Notes: generated from the sequence alone by a model not told the origin. Numbered from the stretch's first letter, positions 39,866 to 48,817 are shown. The stretch is DNA of 49,437 nt from Saccharothrix coeruleofusca (GCF_014648515.1 NZ_BMRG01000012.1:155707-205143), one strand, 5' to 3'. Translations and numbers: made by a program.

Positions 39866-40549
39866 ATGGCGACCGTGAGTTCCCGAGGGCGGCGTCGGAT
39901 CGACGAGATCGGCGAGGAGAGCCGTCGTCGCATCCTCGACGCGGCCGAGGAGCTGCTCGCCAAGAGCGGGTTCGACCGCACTTCCTTCGTCGACATCTCC
40001 GAGCTCTCCGGCATCAGCCGGGGCTCCATCCCGTGGCACTTCAAGAACAAGGCTGGCCTCGTGATGGCCGTCGTCGAACGCGCGGTCGACCGCGTGATGC
40101 GGCCCGAGCGGTACCGGGTCGTGCCCCCGCTCGCCGAGGTGTTCGACGACTACGCCGCATGGGTGCGCAGCGACAACTCGGCGCTGCTGTTCATGATCCT
40201 GACCGAAGCGATGAACAGCACGGGCGCGGTCCACGCCCAGTACCAGCAGTTCCTCGCCCAGCGCCGCGAGGGCCTGGAGACGGTGCTGCGCCTGAAGCGC
40301 CCGAAGGGGGTCGATCCCGAAGCCGCGGCCAAGCGGGAGCGCGCTTTCGCGGTGGCGCTCAACGGGGCGCTCATCGGCATCCACCTCCAGGCGCTCATCG
40401 ATCCCGACAGCTTCGACCTCGACCAGGCCCTGCAGTCGCTGGCAGCCCTGGTCGACGAGCACCTCGCCGACATCTGGGAAATCCCGTCCGCCCCCACCCG
40501 CGGCGGCGCGGGTGGGGGCGGACGGGATTCCGGGGGGAGCGCCGGCTGA
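39866..40549 (+). CDS. TetR-family transcriptional regulator
   Basis: A 227-aa TetR regulator. The helix-turn-helix lies at about residues 15-62 (SRRRILDAAEELLAKSGFDRTSFVDISELSGISRGSIPWHFKNKAGL). The ligand domain fills the rest. The ATG at 39866 is chosen; GTG at 39875 is possible. The last 24 residues (SAPTRGGAGGGGRDSGGSAG) are encoded by a 22-bp perfect hairpin, so the natural end may once have been near residue 207. It is convergent with an SDR gene that it probably controls, along with the MFS gene. Confidence 0.9.
   Translation: MATVSSRGRRRIDEIGEESRRRILDAAEELLAKSGFDRTSFVDISELSGISRGSIPWHFKNKAGLVMAVVERAVDRVMRPERYRVVPPLAEVFDDYAAWVRSDNSALLFMILTEAMNSTGAVHAQYQQFLAQRREGLETVLRLKRPKGVDPEAAAKRERAFAVALNGALIGIHLQALIDPDSFDLDQALQSLAALVDEHLADIWEIPSAPTRGGAGGGGRDSGGSAG
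40480..40529 (+). terminator. 22-bp hairpin inside the 3' end of tetR
   Basis: AATCCCGTCCGCCCCCACCCGC (40480-40501) pairs exactly with 40508-40529 around a 6-nt loop. It lies within the coding region, 18 bases before the stop, and between convergent genes, so it can terminate both. Confidence 0.7.
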
Positions 40550-40561
40550 TCCGGTTCCCGG

Positions 40562-41380
40562 TCAGCGGGCCCCGCTGGCGGCCGGGGCGGGCACGGAGTC
40601 GAGCAACTCCTTCATCCGCTTCTCCAGGTAGGGCCGCACCTCCTGACCGGTGTGGATCCACGTCGACCGGGCCCGCATGCCCGCGATGACCATCTCGCCG
40701 ACGGAGTCGATGTCGGCGCCCGACTTGAGGAACGCCTCGACGTCGGCGACGAGGTTCTCCGGCAGACCCACGGAAGCGTTCTCGTTCGCCGACCGGGTGT
40801 TGCGGACGATGTCGGTGTCGACGGGGCCGGGGCACAGCACGCTGACGTCGATGCCGTGCCTGGCCGTCGCCTGCCGCAGCGACTCGGAGAGCCCGACCAC
40901 GGCGAACTTGGTGGTCGCGTACAGCACGTTCCCGTCGGCCACCAGGCCCGCCCCGGACGCGGTGTTCACCACGTAGCCCCCTTGCCCGCGCTCGATCATG
41001 CGGGGCAGGAAGGTCTGGACGCCGTTGACCACGCCCTTGAGGTTGACGTCGATGGCCAGGTCCCACTTCTCGTACCGCAGCTCCGCCGCGGGCGAGTACG
41101 GCGCGATGCCCGCGTTGTTGAACAGCAGGTTGACGTGCCCCAGCTTCGCCTCGGCCTCGTCGGCGACCGCGGCGAACCCCGCGCGGTCCCGCACGTCCAG
41201 CCGGAAGGTCTCCACCGCGGTCACCTGTGACAGCTCGTCCTTGGCGCGAGCCAGCGCCGCCTCGTCGATGTCGACCACCGCGAGACCGACACCGCGCTTG
41301 GCCAGTGCGCGCGCGATGCCCAGACCGATGCCCTGTCCGCCGCCGGTGACGAAGGCGACGGACCCCTCCCACTCCTGCAC
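40562..41380 (-). CDS. SDR-family oxidoreductase
   Basis: A 272-aa classical short-chain dehydrogenase: VTGGGQGIGLGIARAL, NNAGIAPYSP, and the active site TASGAGLVADGNVLYATTKFAVVG (YxxxK). The start is GTG at 41380, with gaaagg upstream; the open frame extends to 41461 but passes through the promoter. A strong promoter matching the TTGACA/TACGTT consensus lies upstream. It is divergent from an MFS transporter, and the pair flanks a candidate TetR operator. Confidence 0.9.
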   Translation of the reverse strand: MQEWEGSVAFVTGGGQGIGLGIARALAKRGVGLAVVDIDEAALARAKDELSQVTAVETFRLDVRDRAGFAAVADEAEAKLGHVNLLFNNAGIAPYSPAAELRYEKWDLAIDVNLKGVVNGVQTFLPRMIERGQGGYVVNTASGAGLVADGNVLYATTKFAVVGLSESLRQATARHGIDVSVLCPGPVDTDIVRNTRSANENASVGLPENLVADVEAFLKSGADIDSVGEMVIAGMRARSTWIHTGQEVRPYLEKRMKELLDSVPAPAASGAR

Positions 41381-41425
41381 GGGAATGCCTTTCCTCGATG
41401 GAACCCAACACGGGCCGATGCGGCG

Positions 41426-41454
41426 AACGTACGGGCCGACCAACTCTGTGTCAA
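41426..41454 (-). promoter_or_regulatory. Consensus SigA-type promoter of SDR gene
   Basis: On the minus strand TTGACA (41454-41449), a 17-bp spacer and TACGTT (41431-41426), 46 bp before the GTG at 41380. It is one of the few perfect -35 boxes in the window. Confidence 0.75.
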
Positions 41455-41455
41455 T

Positions 41456-41524
41456 CAGCATAGAAGTGTGTACGCTGGGCGCTCCACCTGTGTTGCGCTG
41501 TTATCGCTATGCTGGCTAACACAG
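41456..41524. promoter_or_regulatory. Candidate TetR operator between SDR and MFS genes
   Basis: Two inverted pairs: CAGCATAG (41456-41463) with CTATGCTG (41507-41514), and CTGTGTT (41488-41494) with AACACAG (41518-41524). Such AT-richer inverted repeats are expected for the nearby TetR regulator; which pair is the true site is not clear. Confidence 0.45.
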
Positions 41525-41627
41525 CGGGTCACCGTCGGAACCGGCTCTCGGGGGCGCTCGCTGCCCGTGCGCGCCGAACCAGGCCACGTCAAGGGCTTTC
41601 GCCAGGCAATGCCGTGAAAGGGCATCG

Positions 41628-43046
41628 ATGACCGAACAAGACCGGGCCATGACCGCAGGTCGACGCCCCCTCGCACCTCCCGCGCCGGACAGCGGTGGTG
41701 CCCCGCGTCAAGCAGCGGTCCCGCTCGACGCCGGGCCCCCGCCGAAGATGACGTTCAAGCAGGTCATGGCCGCGGGCGGACCGATGACGCTCGGCGTGAT
41801 CTTCGGCCTCCAGGTGCTCGACAGCGTGGACGGCTCGGTGTTCAGCGTCTTCGCGCCCGAGATCCGCAACTCGCTGGGCGTCAGCTCCTCGGCCATCGCC
41901 ACCATCGCGGCGCTCGCCGGTGTCATGGTCGCTTTCGGCGCGGTGCCGCTCGGCGTGCTCGCGGACCGCCGCCGCCGCACCACCATCGCGGGCGTCTCCA
42001 CCCTCGTGTGGGCCGCGTCGACGGCCTTCTTCAGCCTGTCCCAGAACCTCTGGCAGCTGACCGTCGTCCGCATCCTCGCGGGCATCGGCAAGGCCAACGA
42101 GGGCCCCATCCAGACCGCGCTGCTGACCGACACCTACCCGGCGACCGGACGCGGGCGTGTGCTCGGCATCCACCGCAGCGGTCAGCCGGTGGGCATCGTC
42201 GCCGGGCCCCTCGTGGCCACGGTCTTCGCGGCGCTCATCCCCGAGGAGCACGAGCCGTGGCGGTGGGCGTTCGGCTTCCTCGCCCTGCCCGCCCTGCTGC
42301 TGGGCCTGGCCGCGCTGCGACTGCCCGAACCGCCCCGTGGTGGCTTCGAGCGGCGGGCGGCGCACGGGGGCGGGCCGCTCCGGGAGCCGACGACCAAGCC
42401 CCTGCCGCTGCTGGCCACCTTCGGGCAGCTGAAGAAGATCCGCACCTTCTACTTGGCGATGCTCTCGCTCGGCGCGTTCGGCCTGTCCGCGATCACGGTG
42501 CCGAACTACCTGAGCTTCATCCTCGAAGACCACCTCCACCAGGGCGTCACGGCGCGCGGCGTGATCATCACCGTCAGCGCCCTGGGCGGGCTGGTGGGCG
42601 CGGGGCTCGGTGGCGCCTACGGCGACCGCTTGTTCAGCCGCAGCCCCAAGGCATCGCTGTACGTGGCCTGCGCGGCGCTGGCCACGCTCGGCATCGGCCT
42701 GGCCGTCCAGGTCTACTCGCCCAACGTCGCCACGTTCATCGTCGTCGGGATGATCACCCAGGGCATGGTCTTCGCGGGCATAGTCACGTTGAGCCTCGTC
42801 GTCGCCGCGGTGATCCCCGCGGCGTTCCGCAGCACGGCCTTCGCGGTGGTCAGCCTGTACCTGGCGGTCGTCGGCGGGCTCGGCGGGGCGGTGCTCGTCG
42901 GCATCGCCGAGGGGATCTGGGGCGTCCAGGCCGCCATCGCGGTGATCGCGCCGACCACCTCGGTCGTCGCGGGCCTGCTCCTGCTGCGCAGCAGGCGCCA
43001 CCTGCTCGGCGACATGGCGCGGGCTGCCGCAGGGGTGATCAGGTAG
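41628..43046 (+). CDS. MFS transporter
   Basis: A 472-aa major facilitator with about 12 membrane helices after a 40-residue Pro-rich cytoplasmic tail. The loop 2-3 motif is LADRRRRTTIAGVSTLVWA (GxLaDrxGrr-like). It resembles Spinster-type or drug efflux members. The substrate is unknown. The ATG at 41628 is chosen; an alternative ATG lies at 41649. It is divergent from the SDR gene; with tetR this forms a three-gene regulated unit. A 17-bp hairpin terminates it. Confidence 0.9.
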   Translation: MTEQDRAMTAGRRPLAPPAPDSGGAPRQAAVPLDAGPPPKMTFKQVMAAGGPMTLGVIFGLQVLDSVDGSVFSVFAPEIRNSLGVSSSAIATIAALAGVMVAFGAVPLGVLADRRRRTTIAGVSTLVWAASTAFFSLSQNLWQLTVVRILAGIGKANEGPIQTALLTDTYPATGRGRVLGIHRSGQPVGIVAGPLVATVFAALIPEEHEPWRWAFGFLALPALLLGLAALRLPEPPRGGFERRAAHGGGPLREPTTKPLPLLATFGQLKKIRTFYLAMLSLGAFGLSAITVPNYLSFILEDHLHQGVTARGVIITVSALGGLVGAGLGGAYGDRLFSRSPKASLYVACAALATLGIGLAVQVYSPNVATFIVVGMITQGMVFAGIVTLSLVVAAVIPAAFRSTAFAVVSLYLAVVGGLGGAVLVGIAEGIWGVQAAIAVIAPTTSVVAGLLLLRSRRHLLGDMARAAAGVIR

Positions 43047-43078
43047 CGCCCCGCCCCGACGGGGGCGGGGCGCTACCT
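43041..43078. terminator. 17-bp bidirectional hairpin terminator
   Basis: AGGTAGCGCCCCGCCCC (43041-43057), GACG loop, exact complement (43062-43078). It lies between the convergent MFS and GH65 genes; the left arm includes the MFS stop codon. Confidence 0.85.
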
Positions 43079-43080
43079 CG

Positions 43081-45432
43081 CTAGCCGCCCGCCAACCGCC
43101 GCCGCGGCATCCGGTGCGCGGGCTGGCGGATCTTCGGCGGCGTCGGCGGCTCGGGCACCTCCAGGGTCAGCTCGACGCCCGGCTCCACCACGATCTCCTT
43201 GCCGTGGTGGGAAGTGCGCAGCGGGCCGCCGGAGATGATCCGGTAGGTGGCAGAGCCGTCCTCCACGGAGACCGCGAACCGGGTGCCCCGGTAGCACATC
43301 CGGAACGCGAACCGCGTCAGGTGCGGTGGCAGCCTCGGCGCGAACGACAGCTCGCCGCCGTGGTCGCGCATCCCGCCGAAGCCCGCCACCAGCGCCGACC
43401 ACGCGCCCGCCAGCGACGCCATGTGCAGTCCGTTGTGGACGTTGCGGTGCAGGTCGTGCAGGTCGGTGAAAGCCGCCTCGGCCAGGTAGTCGTAAGCCAG
43501 CTGCAACGCCCCCACCTCGGCGGCCAGCACCGCCTGCGTGGCCGCCGACAGCGACGAGTCGCGCACCGTCCTGGCCTCGTAGTAGGCGAAGTTGCGGGCC
43601 TTCTGCTCCGGGGTGAACGCGTCACCGCGCAGGTGCATGGCCAGCACCAGGTCGGCCTGCTTGATCACCTGCTTGCGGTACAGGTCGAAGTACGGGTGCG
43701 ACAGCAGCAACGGGTAGGCGTCGGGGTCGGTGCCCTCGAAGTCCCACTCCGCGTGCGAGGTGAACCCCTCGGACTGCTGGTGCACCCCCAGCACCTCGTC
43801 GAACGGCAGCAGCATCGCGTCGGCGGCCCGCTCCCAGGACTGGATCTCCTCCTCGGACACGCCGAGCTTGCAGGCCACCGACGGGTGGCGGCGGCACACC
43901 CGCGCGGCGGACCGGAAGTTCTGCTGCGCGATCAGGTTGGTGTAAGTGTTGTTGTCCACCACGGCGGTGTACTCGTCCGGCCCGGTGACCCCGTCGATGC
44001 GGAACACGTCGCCCTTGTCGTGGTGGCCCAGCGACGCCCACAGCCGGGCGGTCTCCACCAGGATCTCGCCGCCCCAGTGCTGCTCGAACTCCTCGTCGCC
44101 GGTGGCGTCGATGTACTGCGCCACCGCGTACGCGACGTCGCCCGAGACGTGGAACGCCGCGGTGCCCGCAGGCCAGTACGCCGAGCACTCCGCGCCGCTG
44201 ATCGACCGCCACGGGAACGCCGCGCCGCGCTGGCCGAGCACCTCGGCGCGCTCCCTGGCCTTGTCCAGCGTGGAGTGCCGCCAGCGCAGCGCGTCGCGGG
44301 TGGCGTCGGGCACGGTGTAGGTCAGCACCGGCAGCACGAAGGTCTCGGTGTCCCAGAACGCGTGGCCGTCGTAGCCGGGACCGGTCAGCCCCTTGCCGGG
44401 GATGGCGCGGGTCTCGCCGCGGGCCGCCGCCTGCAGGATGTGGAACAGCGCGAACCGCACCGCCTGCTGGAGCTGGGGATCGCCGTCGACCTCGATGTCG
44501 GCGACCTCCCAGTAGTCGTCCAGGAACCGCCGCTGCTCGGCCAGCAGGCCCGCCCAGCCGGTCTGCAGCGCGCCCTCCAGCGCGGCCTCCACCTGCGCGC
44601 GCAACGCGGGCACCGACCGCTGCCCGGACCAGCCGTAGCCCAGGTACTTGACCACCGTCAACCGCTGCCCGGCGGGCACGTCCGCGGCCACGGTGAACCG
44701 GGCCAGGTCCTCCTCGGCGTGGATCGAGGTGCGCACGCCGTCCTTGGCCAGGTGCACCTCGTGGTCCATGCCCGCGGCCATCCGCAGACCGGACCGGCGC
44801 GCGTGGTGAGCCAGCACCGCGCGGGCCCCTTCCGCGTGCGCGAAGTCGGCCACCAGCGGCGAGTCCAGCGCCGCGGCCACCCTGGGGTCACCGGACTCGC
44901 TGTCCACCGGTTCGTTGGCCAGCAGGTCCGACTGCACCACCAGCTGCACGTCCTGCTGCGGCTCGACCTCGTAGCGGATCGCCGCGACCGCCCGCTGGGT
45001 CAGCGACACCAGTCGCTCCGAGCGCACGATCACGCGCTTGCCGGTGGGCGACTCCCAGTCGGTGTACCTGCGCAGCGTGCCGGAGCGGAAGTCCAGCTCC
45101 CGGTGGTGGGCCAGCGCACGGCCGTAGCGCATGTCCAGCGGCTCGTCCTCCACCAGCAGCCGGAACACCTTGCCGTCGGTGACGTTGACGACCGTCTGGC
45201 CCTCCTCGGGGTAGCCGTAGCCGCCCTCGCCGTAGGGCAGCTCGTGCTCCTCGTAGAAGCCGTTGAGGTAGGTGCCGGGCAGACCGCGCGGCTCGCCCTC
45301 GTCCAGCGTGCCGCGCATCCCGATGTGCCCGTTGGCCAGCGCGAAGGTCGACTCCGTCCGGCGCAGGTCCACCACCGAGAGCCCCCGCCAGCGCAGCACC
45401 CACGGCTCGACGTCGTACCCCGTTCCCGTCAC
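43081..45432 (-). CDS. Glycoside hydrolase family 65 disaccharide phosphorylase
   Basis: A 783-aa GH65 enzyme that phosphorolyses an alpha-glucoside disaccharide (maltose, trehalose or kojibiose type) to beta-glucose 1-phosphate. N-terminal beta-sandwich (TFALANGHIGMRGTLDEG), alpha/alpha barrel with GHAFWDTETFVLP and the general acid Glu in GVTGPDEYTAVVDNNTYTN, and phosphate-binding GLHMASLAG. Exact specificity cannot be read from sequence alone. The start is GTG at 45432, overlapping the stop of the beta-phosphoglucomutase gene, whose product uses the released beta-glucose 1-phosphate. Confidence 0.93.
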   Translation of the reverse strand: MTGTGYDVEPWVLRWRGLSVVDLRRTESTFALANGHIGMRGTLDEGEPRGLPGTYLNGFYEEHELPYGEGGYGYPEEGQTVVNVTDGKVFRLLVEDEPLDMRYGRALAHHRELDFRSGTLRRYTDWESPTGKRVIVRSERLVSLTQRAVAAIRYEVEPQQDVQLVVQSDLLANEPVDSESGDPRVAAALDSPLVADFAHAEGARAVLAHHARRSGLRMAAGMDHEVHLAKDGVRTSIHAEEDLARFTVAADVPAGQRLTVVKYLGYGWSGQRSVPALRAQVEAALEGALQTGWAGLLAEQRRFLDDYWEVADIEVDGDPQLQQAVRFALFHILQAAARGETRAIPGKGLTGPGYDGHAFWDTETFVLPVLTYTVPDATRDALRWRHSTLDKARERAEVLGQRGAAFPWRSISGAECSAYWPAGTAAFHVSGDVAYAVAQYIDATGDEEFEQHWGGEILVETARLWASLGHHDKGDVFRIDGVTGPDEYTAVVDNNTYTNLIAQQNFRSAARVCRRHPSVACKLGVSEEEIQSWERAADAMLLPFDEVLGVHQQSEGFTSHAEWDFEGTDPDAYPLLLSHPYFDLYRKQVIKQADLVLAMHLRGDAFTPEQKARNFAYYEARTVRDSSLSAATQAVLAAEVGALQLAYDYLAEAAFTDLHDLHRNVHNGLHMASLAGAWSALVAGFGGMRDHGGELSFAPRLPPHLTRFAFRMCYRGTRFAVSVEDGSATYRIISGGPLRTSHHGKEIVVEPGVELTLEVPEPPTPPKIRQPAHRMPRRRLAGG

Positions 45433-46145
45433 AGCAGCTCCGCCAAGTCCTCGACCACCACGTCCGCACCGTTCGCCTTGAGCGCGTCGGCCTGACCAGC
45501 CCGGTCCACGCCCACCACGTACCCGAAACCACCCGCGCGCCCGGCCGCGACACCGGCCAGCGCGTCCTCGAACACCGCCGCCCGCGCCGGGGCCACGCCC
45601 AGCGCCCGCGCCCCCGCCAGGAACGAGTCCGGCGCGGGCTTGCCCCGCAGACCGTCCCGCACGATCACCAGCCCGTCGACGCGAGCCTGCACGTACCTGC
45701 TCAAGTCGGCCGCGTCGAGCACCTTCTCGGCGTTGGCAGACGAGGTCACCACGGCGATGGCCAGCCCCTCCCGCTGCGCGGCCTGCACGTAGCGCACCGA
45801 ACCGGGGTAGGGGGAGATGCCCTCGGTGCGGATGATCTCGTCCAGCAGCGCGTTCTTGCGGTTGCCGACACCGTGCACGGTGTCCAGGTCGGGCGGGTCG
45901 TCGGGGGAGCCCTCGGACAGCGTGATGCCCCTGGAGGCGAGGAAGGTGCGCACCCCGTCGTAGCGCGGCCGTCCATCCACGTGCTGCACGTAATCGGCTT
46001 CGGTGAACCCCGTTTCCCCGCGTGGCAGCAGGAAGTCGTCGAACGTGCGCCGCCACGCCTGGCGGTGCAGCACGGCGGTGCTGGTGAGCACGCCGTCCAA
46101 GTCGAACAAGCAGGCGGATACCCCGTTGGGCAGACCCAGCGTCAT
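45429..46145 (-). CDS. Beta-phosphoglucomutase-like HAD phosphotransferase
   Basis: A 238-aa HAD-superfamily protein: motif I FDLDGVLTST, cap region, motif II VVTSSANAEKVL, motif III GKPAPDSFLAGA and motif IV VFEDALAGVAAG. It matches the beta-phosphoglucomutase family, converting beta-glucose 1-phosphate to glucose 6-phosphate. The GTGA overlap with the GH65 gene supports the pathway: disaccharide to beta-Glc-1-P to Glc-6-P. The ATG at 46145 is 9 bp downstream of a GGGTAG box. Confidence 0.92.
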   Translation of the reverse strand: MTLGLPNGVSACLFDLDGVLTSTAVLHRQAWRRTFDDFLLPRGETGFTEADYVQHVDGRPRYDGVRTFLASRGITLSEGSPDDPPDLDTVHGVGNRKNALLDEIIRTEGISPYPGSVRYVQAAQREGLAIAVVTSSANAEKVLDAADLSRYVQARVDGLVIVRDGLRGKPAPDSFLAGARALGVAPARAAVFEDALAGVAAGRAGGFGYVVGVDRAGQADALKANGADVVVEDLAELL

Positions 46146-46154
46146 GGTGCATGT

Positions 46155-46180
46155 CTACCCAATCCGGACCAGGGGTACCC
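46155..46180. promoter_or_regulatory. Divergent stress-like -10 boxes
   Basis: Minus strand: GGGT (46180-46177), 16-bp spacer, GGGTAG (46160-46155), 9 bp before the phosphoglucomutase ATG. Plus strand: GGGTAC at 46173-46178, 37 bp before the NDH-2 ATG, with a weaker -35. Confidence 0.4.
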
Positions 46181-46215
46181 AGCTTCTCCGATCGCGGTGC
46201 GCGAAGGGACGTGGC

Positions 46216-47523
46216 ATGGACCGGAAACCGAGGGTGCTCGTGGTCGGGACGGGGTTCGCGGGCTACCACGCCCTGCGCGAGCTGGAGAAGGCGCTGCCAC
46301 CGGACGCCGCCGAGCTGGTGGCGGTCAACCCCACCGACTACATGCTGTACGTGCCGCTGCTGCCGGAGGTCGCGGGTGGGTCGCTGGACCCGCGCCGGGT
46401 GGCCGTGCCGCTGCGCCCCAAGCTGCCCCGCACCCGGCTGGTCCTGGGCAACGCCACCGCGGTCGACCCCGAGGCGCGCACCTGCGCGGTGGTGGACGTG
46501 GAGGGCCGCGAGCGGACCGTCGAGTGGGACCGGCTGGTGCTGACCGCGGGCAGCGTCACCCGGCTGATGTCCGTCCCCGGCGTGGCCGAGCACGCGTTCG
46601 GGTTCAAGTCCATCGCGGAGAGCGTGTTCCTGCGCGACCACGTCGTGCGCCAGATCGAGCTGGCCGAGCAGGCCGACGACCCGGCCGAGCGCGCCTGCCG
46701 CGCCACGTTCGTGGTGGTCGGCGCGGGCTACACGGGCACCGAGCTGGTGGCCCAGGGACAGCGGCTGACCAGGGAGGCGCTGCGCCACCGCGACGGCCTG
46801 ACCGAGGCCGACGTGCGGTGGGTGCTGGTGGACCTGGCCCCGCGCGTGCTGCCCGGCCTGGACGAGCGGCTGTCCGCCCCGGCGCGGCGGGTGCTGGAGC
46901 GGCGCGGCGTGGAGGTGCGGCTGGAGACCAGCGTGGAGGAGGTCACCGAGCGGTGCGTGAAGCTGACCGACGGCTCGGAGGTCCCCAGCCGCACCGTGGT
47001 GTGGTGCGTGGGAGTGCGGCCCGACCCGCTGGTAGAGGCGTCCGGCCTGCCGGACCAGAAGGGCCGTGTCGTCGTCGACGACACGCTCGCCGTGCGGGGC
47101 CGCGCGGGCGTGTACGCGGCCGGTGACGTGGCGGCGGTCCCGGACGTGCACAACGGTGGCAAGCCGACCCCGATGACCGCGCAGCACGCCCAGCGGCAGG
47201 GCAAGCTCGCGGGCCGCAACGTCGCCGCGTCGCTCGGGCACGGGCGGGTGGGCCGCTACCGGCATCGCGACCTGGGGTTCGTGGTGGACCTGGCGGGCGC
47301 GCAGGCGGTCGCCGACCCGCTGCGCGTGCCGCTGACCGGCTTCCCGGCCAAGGTGGTGGCCCGCGGCTACCACCTGCTGGCGATGCCGGGCAACCGGCTG
47401 CGGGTGGCCGTGGACTGGTTGACCGACCTGCTGGCACGCCGCCAGGTCGTGCAGTTCGGCCTGATCCCGGAAGCGGGCGTGCGCCTGGGCGACGCCGACA
47501 AGGTGCCCGCGACCCGCGTCTGA
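46216..47523 (+). CDS. Type II NADH dehydrogenase-like flavoprotein
   Basis: A 435-aa FAD/NAD(P)-dependent oxidoreductase of the NDH-2 family. FAD-binding VLVVGTGFAGYHALRELE near the N-terminus, NADH-binding FVVVGAGYTGTELVAQ in the middle, and the second FAD site VYAAGDVAAVPD followed by PMTAQHAQRQGKLAGRNVA. It would oxidise NADH and pass electrons to menaquinone at the membrane surface without proton pumping. The C-terminal part is amphipathic, fitting peripheral membrane binding. It is divergent from the sugar-phosphorylase operon. Confidence 0.92.
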   Translation: MDRKPRVLVVGTGFAGYHALRELEKALPPDAAELVAVNPTDYMLYVPLLPEVAGGSLDPRRVAVPLRPKLPRTRLVLGNATAVDPEARTCAVVDVEGRERTVEWDRLVLTAGSVTRLMSVPGVAEHAFGFKSIAESVFLRDHVVRQIELAEQADDPAERACRATFVVVGAGYTGTELVAQGQRLTREALRHRDGLTEADVRWVLVDLAPRVLPGLDERLSAPARRVLERRGVEVRLETSVEEVTERCVKLTDGSEVPSRTVVWCVGVRPDPLVEASGLPDQKGRVVVDDTLAVRGRAGVYAAGDVAAVPDVHNGGKPTPMTAQHAQRQGKLAGRNVAASLGHGRVGRYRHRDLGFVVDLAGAQAVADPLRVPLTGFPAKVVARGYHLLAMPGNRLRVAVDWLTDLLARRQVVQFGLIPEAGVRLGDADKVPATRV

Positions 47524-47531
47524 GCGGCCGG

Positions 47532-47571
47532 GGGTTCGCGAGCACCACCGGGTGGTGGCGCTCGCGAACCC
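47532..47571. terminator. Bidirectional hairpin terminator
   Basis: GGGTTCGCGAGC (47532-47543) pairs with 47560-47571; an inner accacc/ggtggt stem extends it. It lies between the convergent NDH-2 and DUF3140 genes. Confidence 0.7.
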
Positions 47572-47581
47572 GCCACGGGCG

Positions 47582-47902
47582 TCAGGCGGGCTTGAGGGGG
47601 TCGTGCCCGATCGACATGAGCCGGTGCCGCCACGGTGCCTGTCCGGCGGTCGGCTCCAGGTCCTCGCGCCGCTCGGCGCGCACCCGGTCGACGACCTTCC
47701 GCATCACCAGGACGTCCTGCTCGGTCAGGTCGGTGCGCCGCTTGCGCAGCACCCGCAGCACCTCTTGGCCGGTCGGCGTGCCCGCCTGGTCGGGCAGTTG
47801 CTCGGCGTCCTCATCGGCCGACCGGGTGCGCAGCCACTCCTCCAGTTCGAGCGAGGTCATGTTCACGACTCGGTGGAACTCGTCCCACAAGGTGTCCGTC
47901 AT
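47582..47902 (-). CDS. DUF3140 family protein
   Basis: A 106-aa protein with the DUF3140 pattern: WDEFHRVVNMTSLELEEWL at the start, EVLRVLRKRRTDLTEQDVLVMRKVVDRVRAE in the middle and WRHRLMSIGHDPLKP at the end. It is probably a small helical protein; it is often annotated as DNA-binding, but this is not shown. The ATG at 47902 is chosen over the longer open frame because a GGGTAC box (47918-47913, minus) lies 10 bp upstream. Confidence 0.9.
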   Translation of the reverse strand: MTDTLWDEFHRVVNMTSLELEEWLRTRSADEDAEQLPDQAGTPTGQEVLRVLRKRRTDLTEQDVLVMRKVVDRVRAERREDLEPTAGQAPWRHRLMSIGHDPLKPA

Positions 47903-48151
47903 GTGGCCACGGGTACCCGCGGCCCCGCCGACATCACCCCTTCCGCGAGTCGAACCCGCAGGGCTCGCCGGGTGGGCAGCCGGAGCGCGCGAACCCGCCA
48001 TCAGGGTGACAACAGCGTTTTCGCGACATCGCTGTGACCAGCGCGTTTAAGGGATGGTTTATATAAGCAGAACTTGGCATCCCGAAATTGTCGGTGGTCA
48101 GTGGCACTATCTCGAACGGGTGTTCGGTACGTGTTCGGAAGGAGCCAAGCG
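47903..48151. other. Intergenic region, partly AT-rich
   Basis: Holds the GGGTACCC stress-like box (47911-47918), a near-copy of the dispersed 18-mer at 47944-47961, and an unusually AT-rich stretch (gtttaagggatggtttatataagcag, about 48045-48071). The last probably contains the promoter for the gene at 48152. No extra gene was found. Confidence 0.6.
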
Positions 48152-48799
48152 ATGCGCGTGCGACTAGATCCGCGGCAGTGGCCCGGCCGTGTCATCCCCG
48201 AAACCGACCACGAGATCGACACGGCCGTGGAGGCGTTCTGCCTCCGGGCGGGCTGGGCCGACGCCCACCGCGGTGCGCTGCGCGAGGTGGCGGCGCCGTG
48301 GTTCGCCGAGGGGTGGAGCGTCGACGCCCTGCTCATGGCCGTGGACCGCAGGCCCGACGGAGCCAGGCAGGGGGCTCCCAGGCATCGCGACCAGGTTGCG
48401 CACGACTTCCTCCGCGCGCGGCTGCGGTCGTGGTGGGAGGGGGGCGCGCGGCGAGCGCGCCCCCCTGTGGAGGGCATGACTTTAGGGCGGTGGTGGCGGA
48501 TCAACCGCCGCAACGCCCGGCTCAACCAGCCCCGCCCCGCCGTCCCGCTGGGCGAGGAGGGCAACCGGGCCCGCGAGGCGTCCAAGGAGCGGGTGCGGGC
48601 GCGGCTGCGCGACCCGGTGCAGCGCTCACGCGAACGGGGCAGGCGCTACCAGGAGGTGCTCGACAGCCTGCTCGTGCCGGGGCTGCGGGTGCCGACCTTC
48701 GACGATTCCCGCAGGCTGCTGGCGGAGATCCCGATCAACGAGCACCCGGTGTGCAGCCGGTGCGGGTGCCGGGTGGAGGCGGTGCGCAGGGCGGCATGA
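48152..48799 (+). CDS. Hypothetical basic protein, plasmid/replication-like
   Basis: A 215-aa Arg-rich protein. Segments AVEAFCLRAGWADAHRGALREVAAPWFAEGWSVDALLMAVDRRPDG and MTLGRWWRINRRNARLN recall unnamed Pseudonocardiales proteins often found with mobile or replication genes, but I cannot name a family. A C-terminal CSRCGCRVEA may be half a zinc knuckle. The ATG at 48152 follows ggaaggag 6 bp upstream, a strong site. The upstream region is AT-rich for this genome, which may indicate recent acquisition. Confidence 0.75.
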   Translation: MRVRLDPRQWPGRVIPETDHEIDTAVEAFCLRAGWADAHRGALREVAAPWFAEGWSVDALLMAVDRRPDGARQGAPRHRDQVAHDFLRARLRSWWEGGARRARPPVEGMTLGRWWRINRRNARLNQPRPAVPLGEEGNRAREASKERVRARLRDPVQRSRERGRRYQEVLDSLLVPGLRVPTFDDSRRLLAEIPINEHPVCSRCGCRVEAVRRAA

Positions 48800-48817
48800 T
48801 TCACCTGCTCCGGTGAA

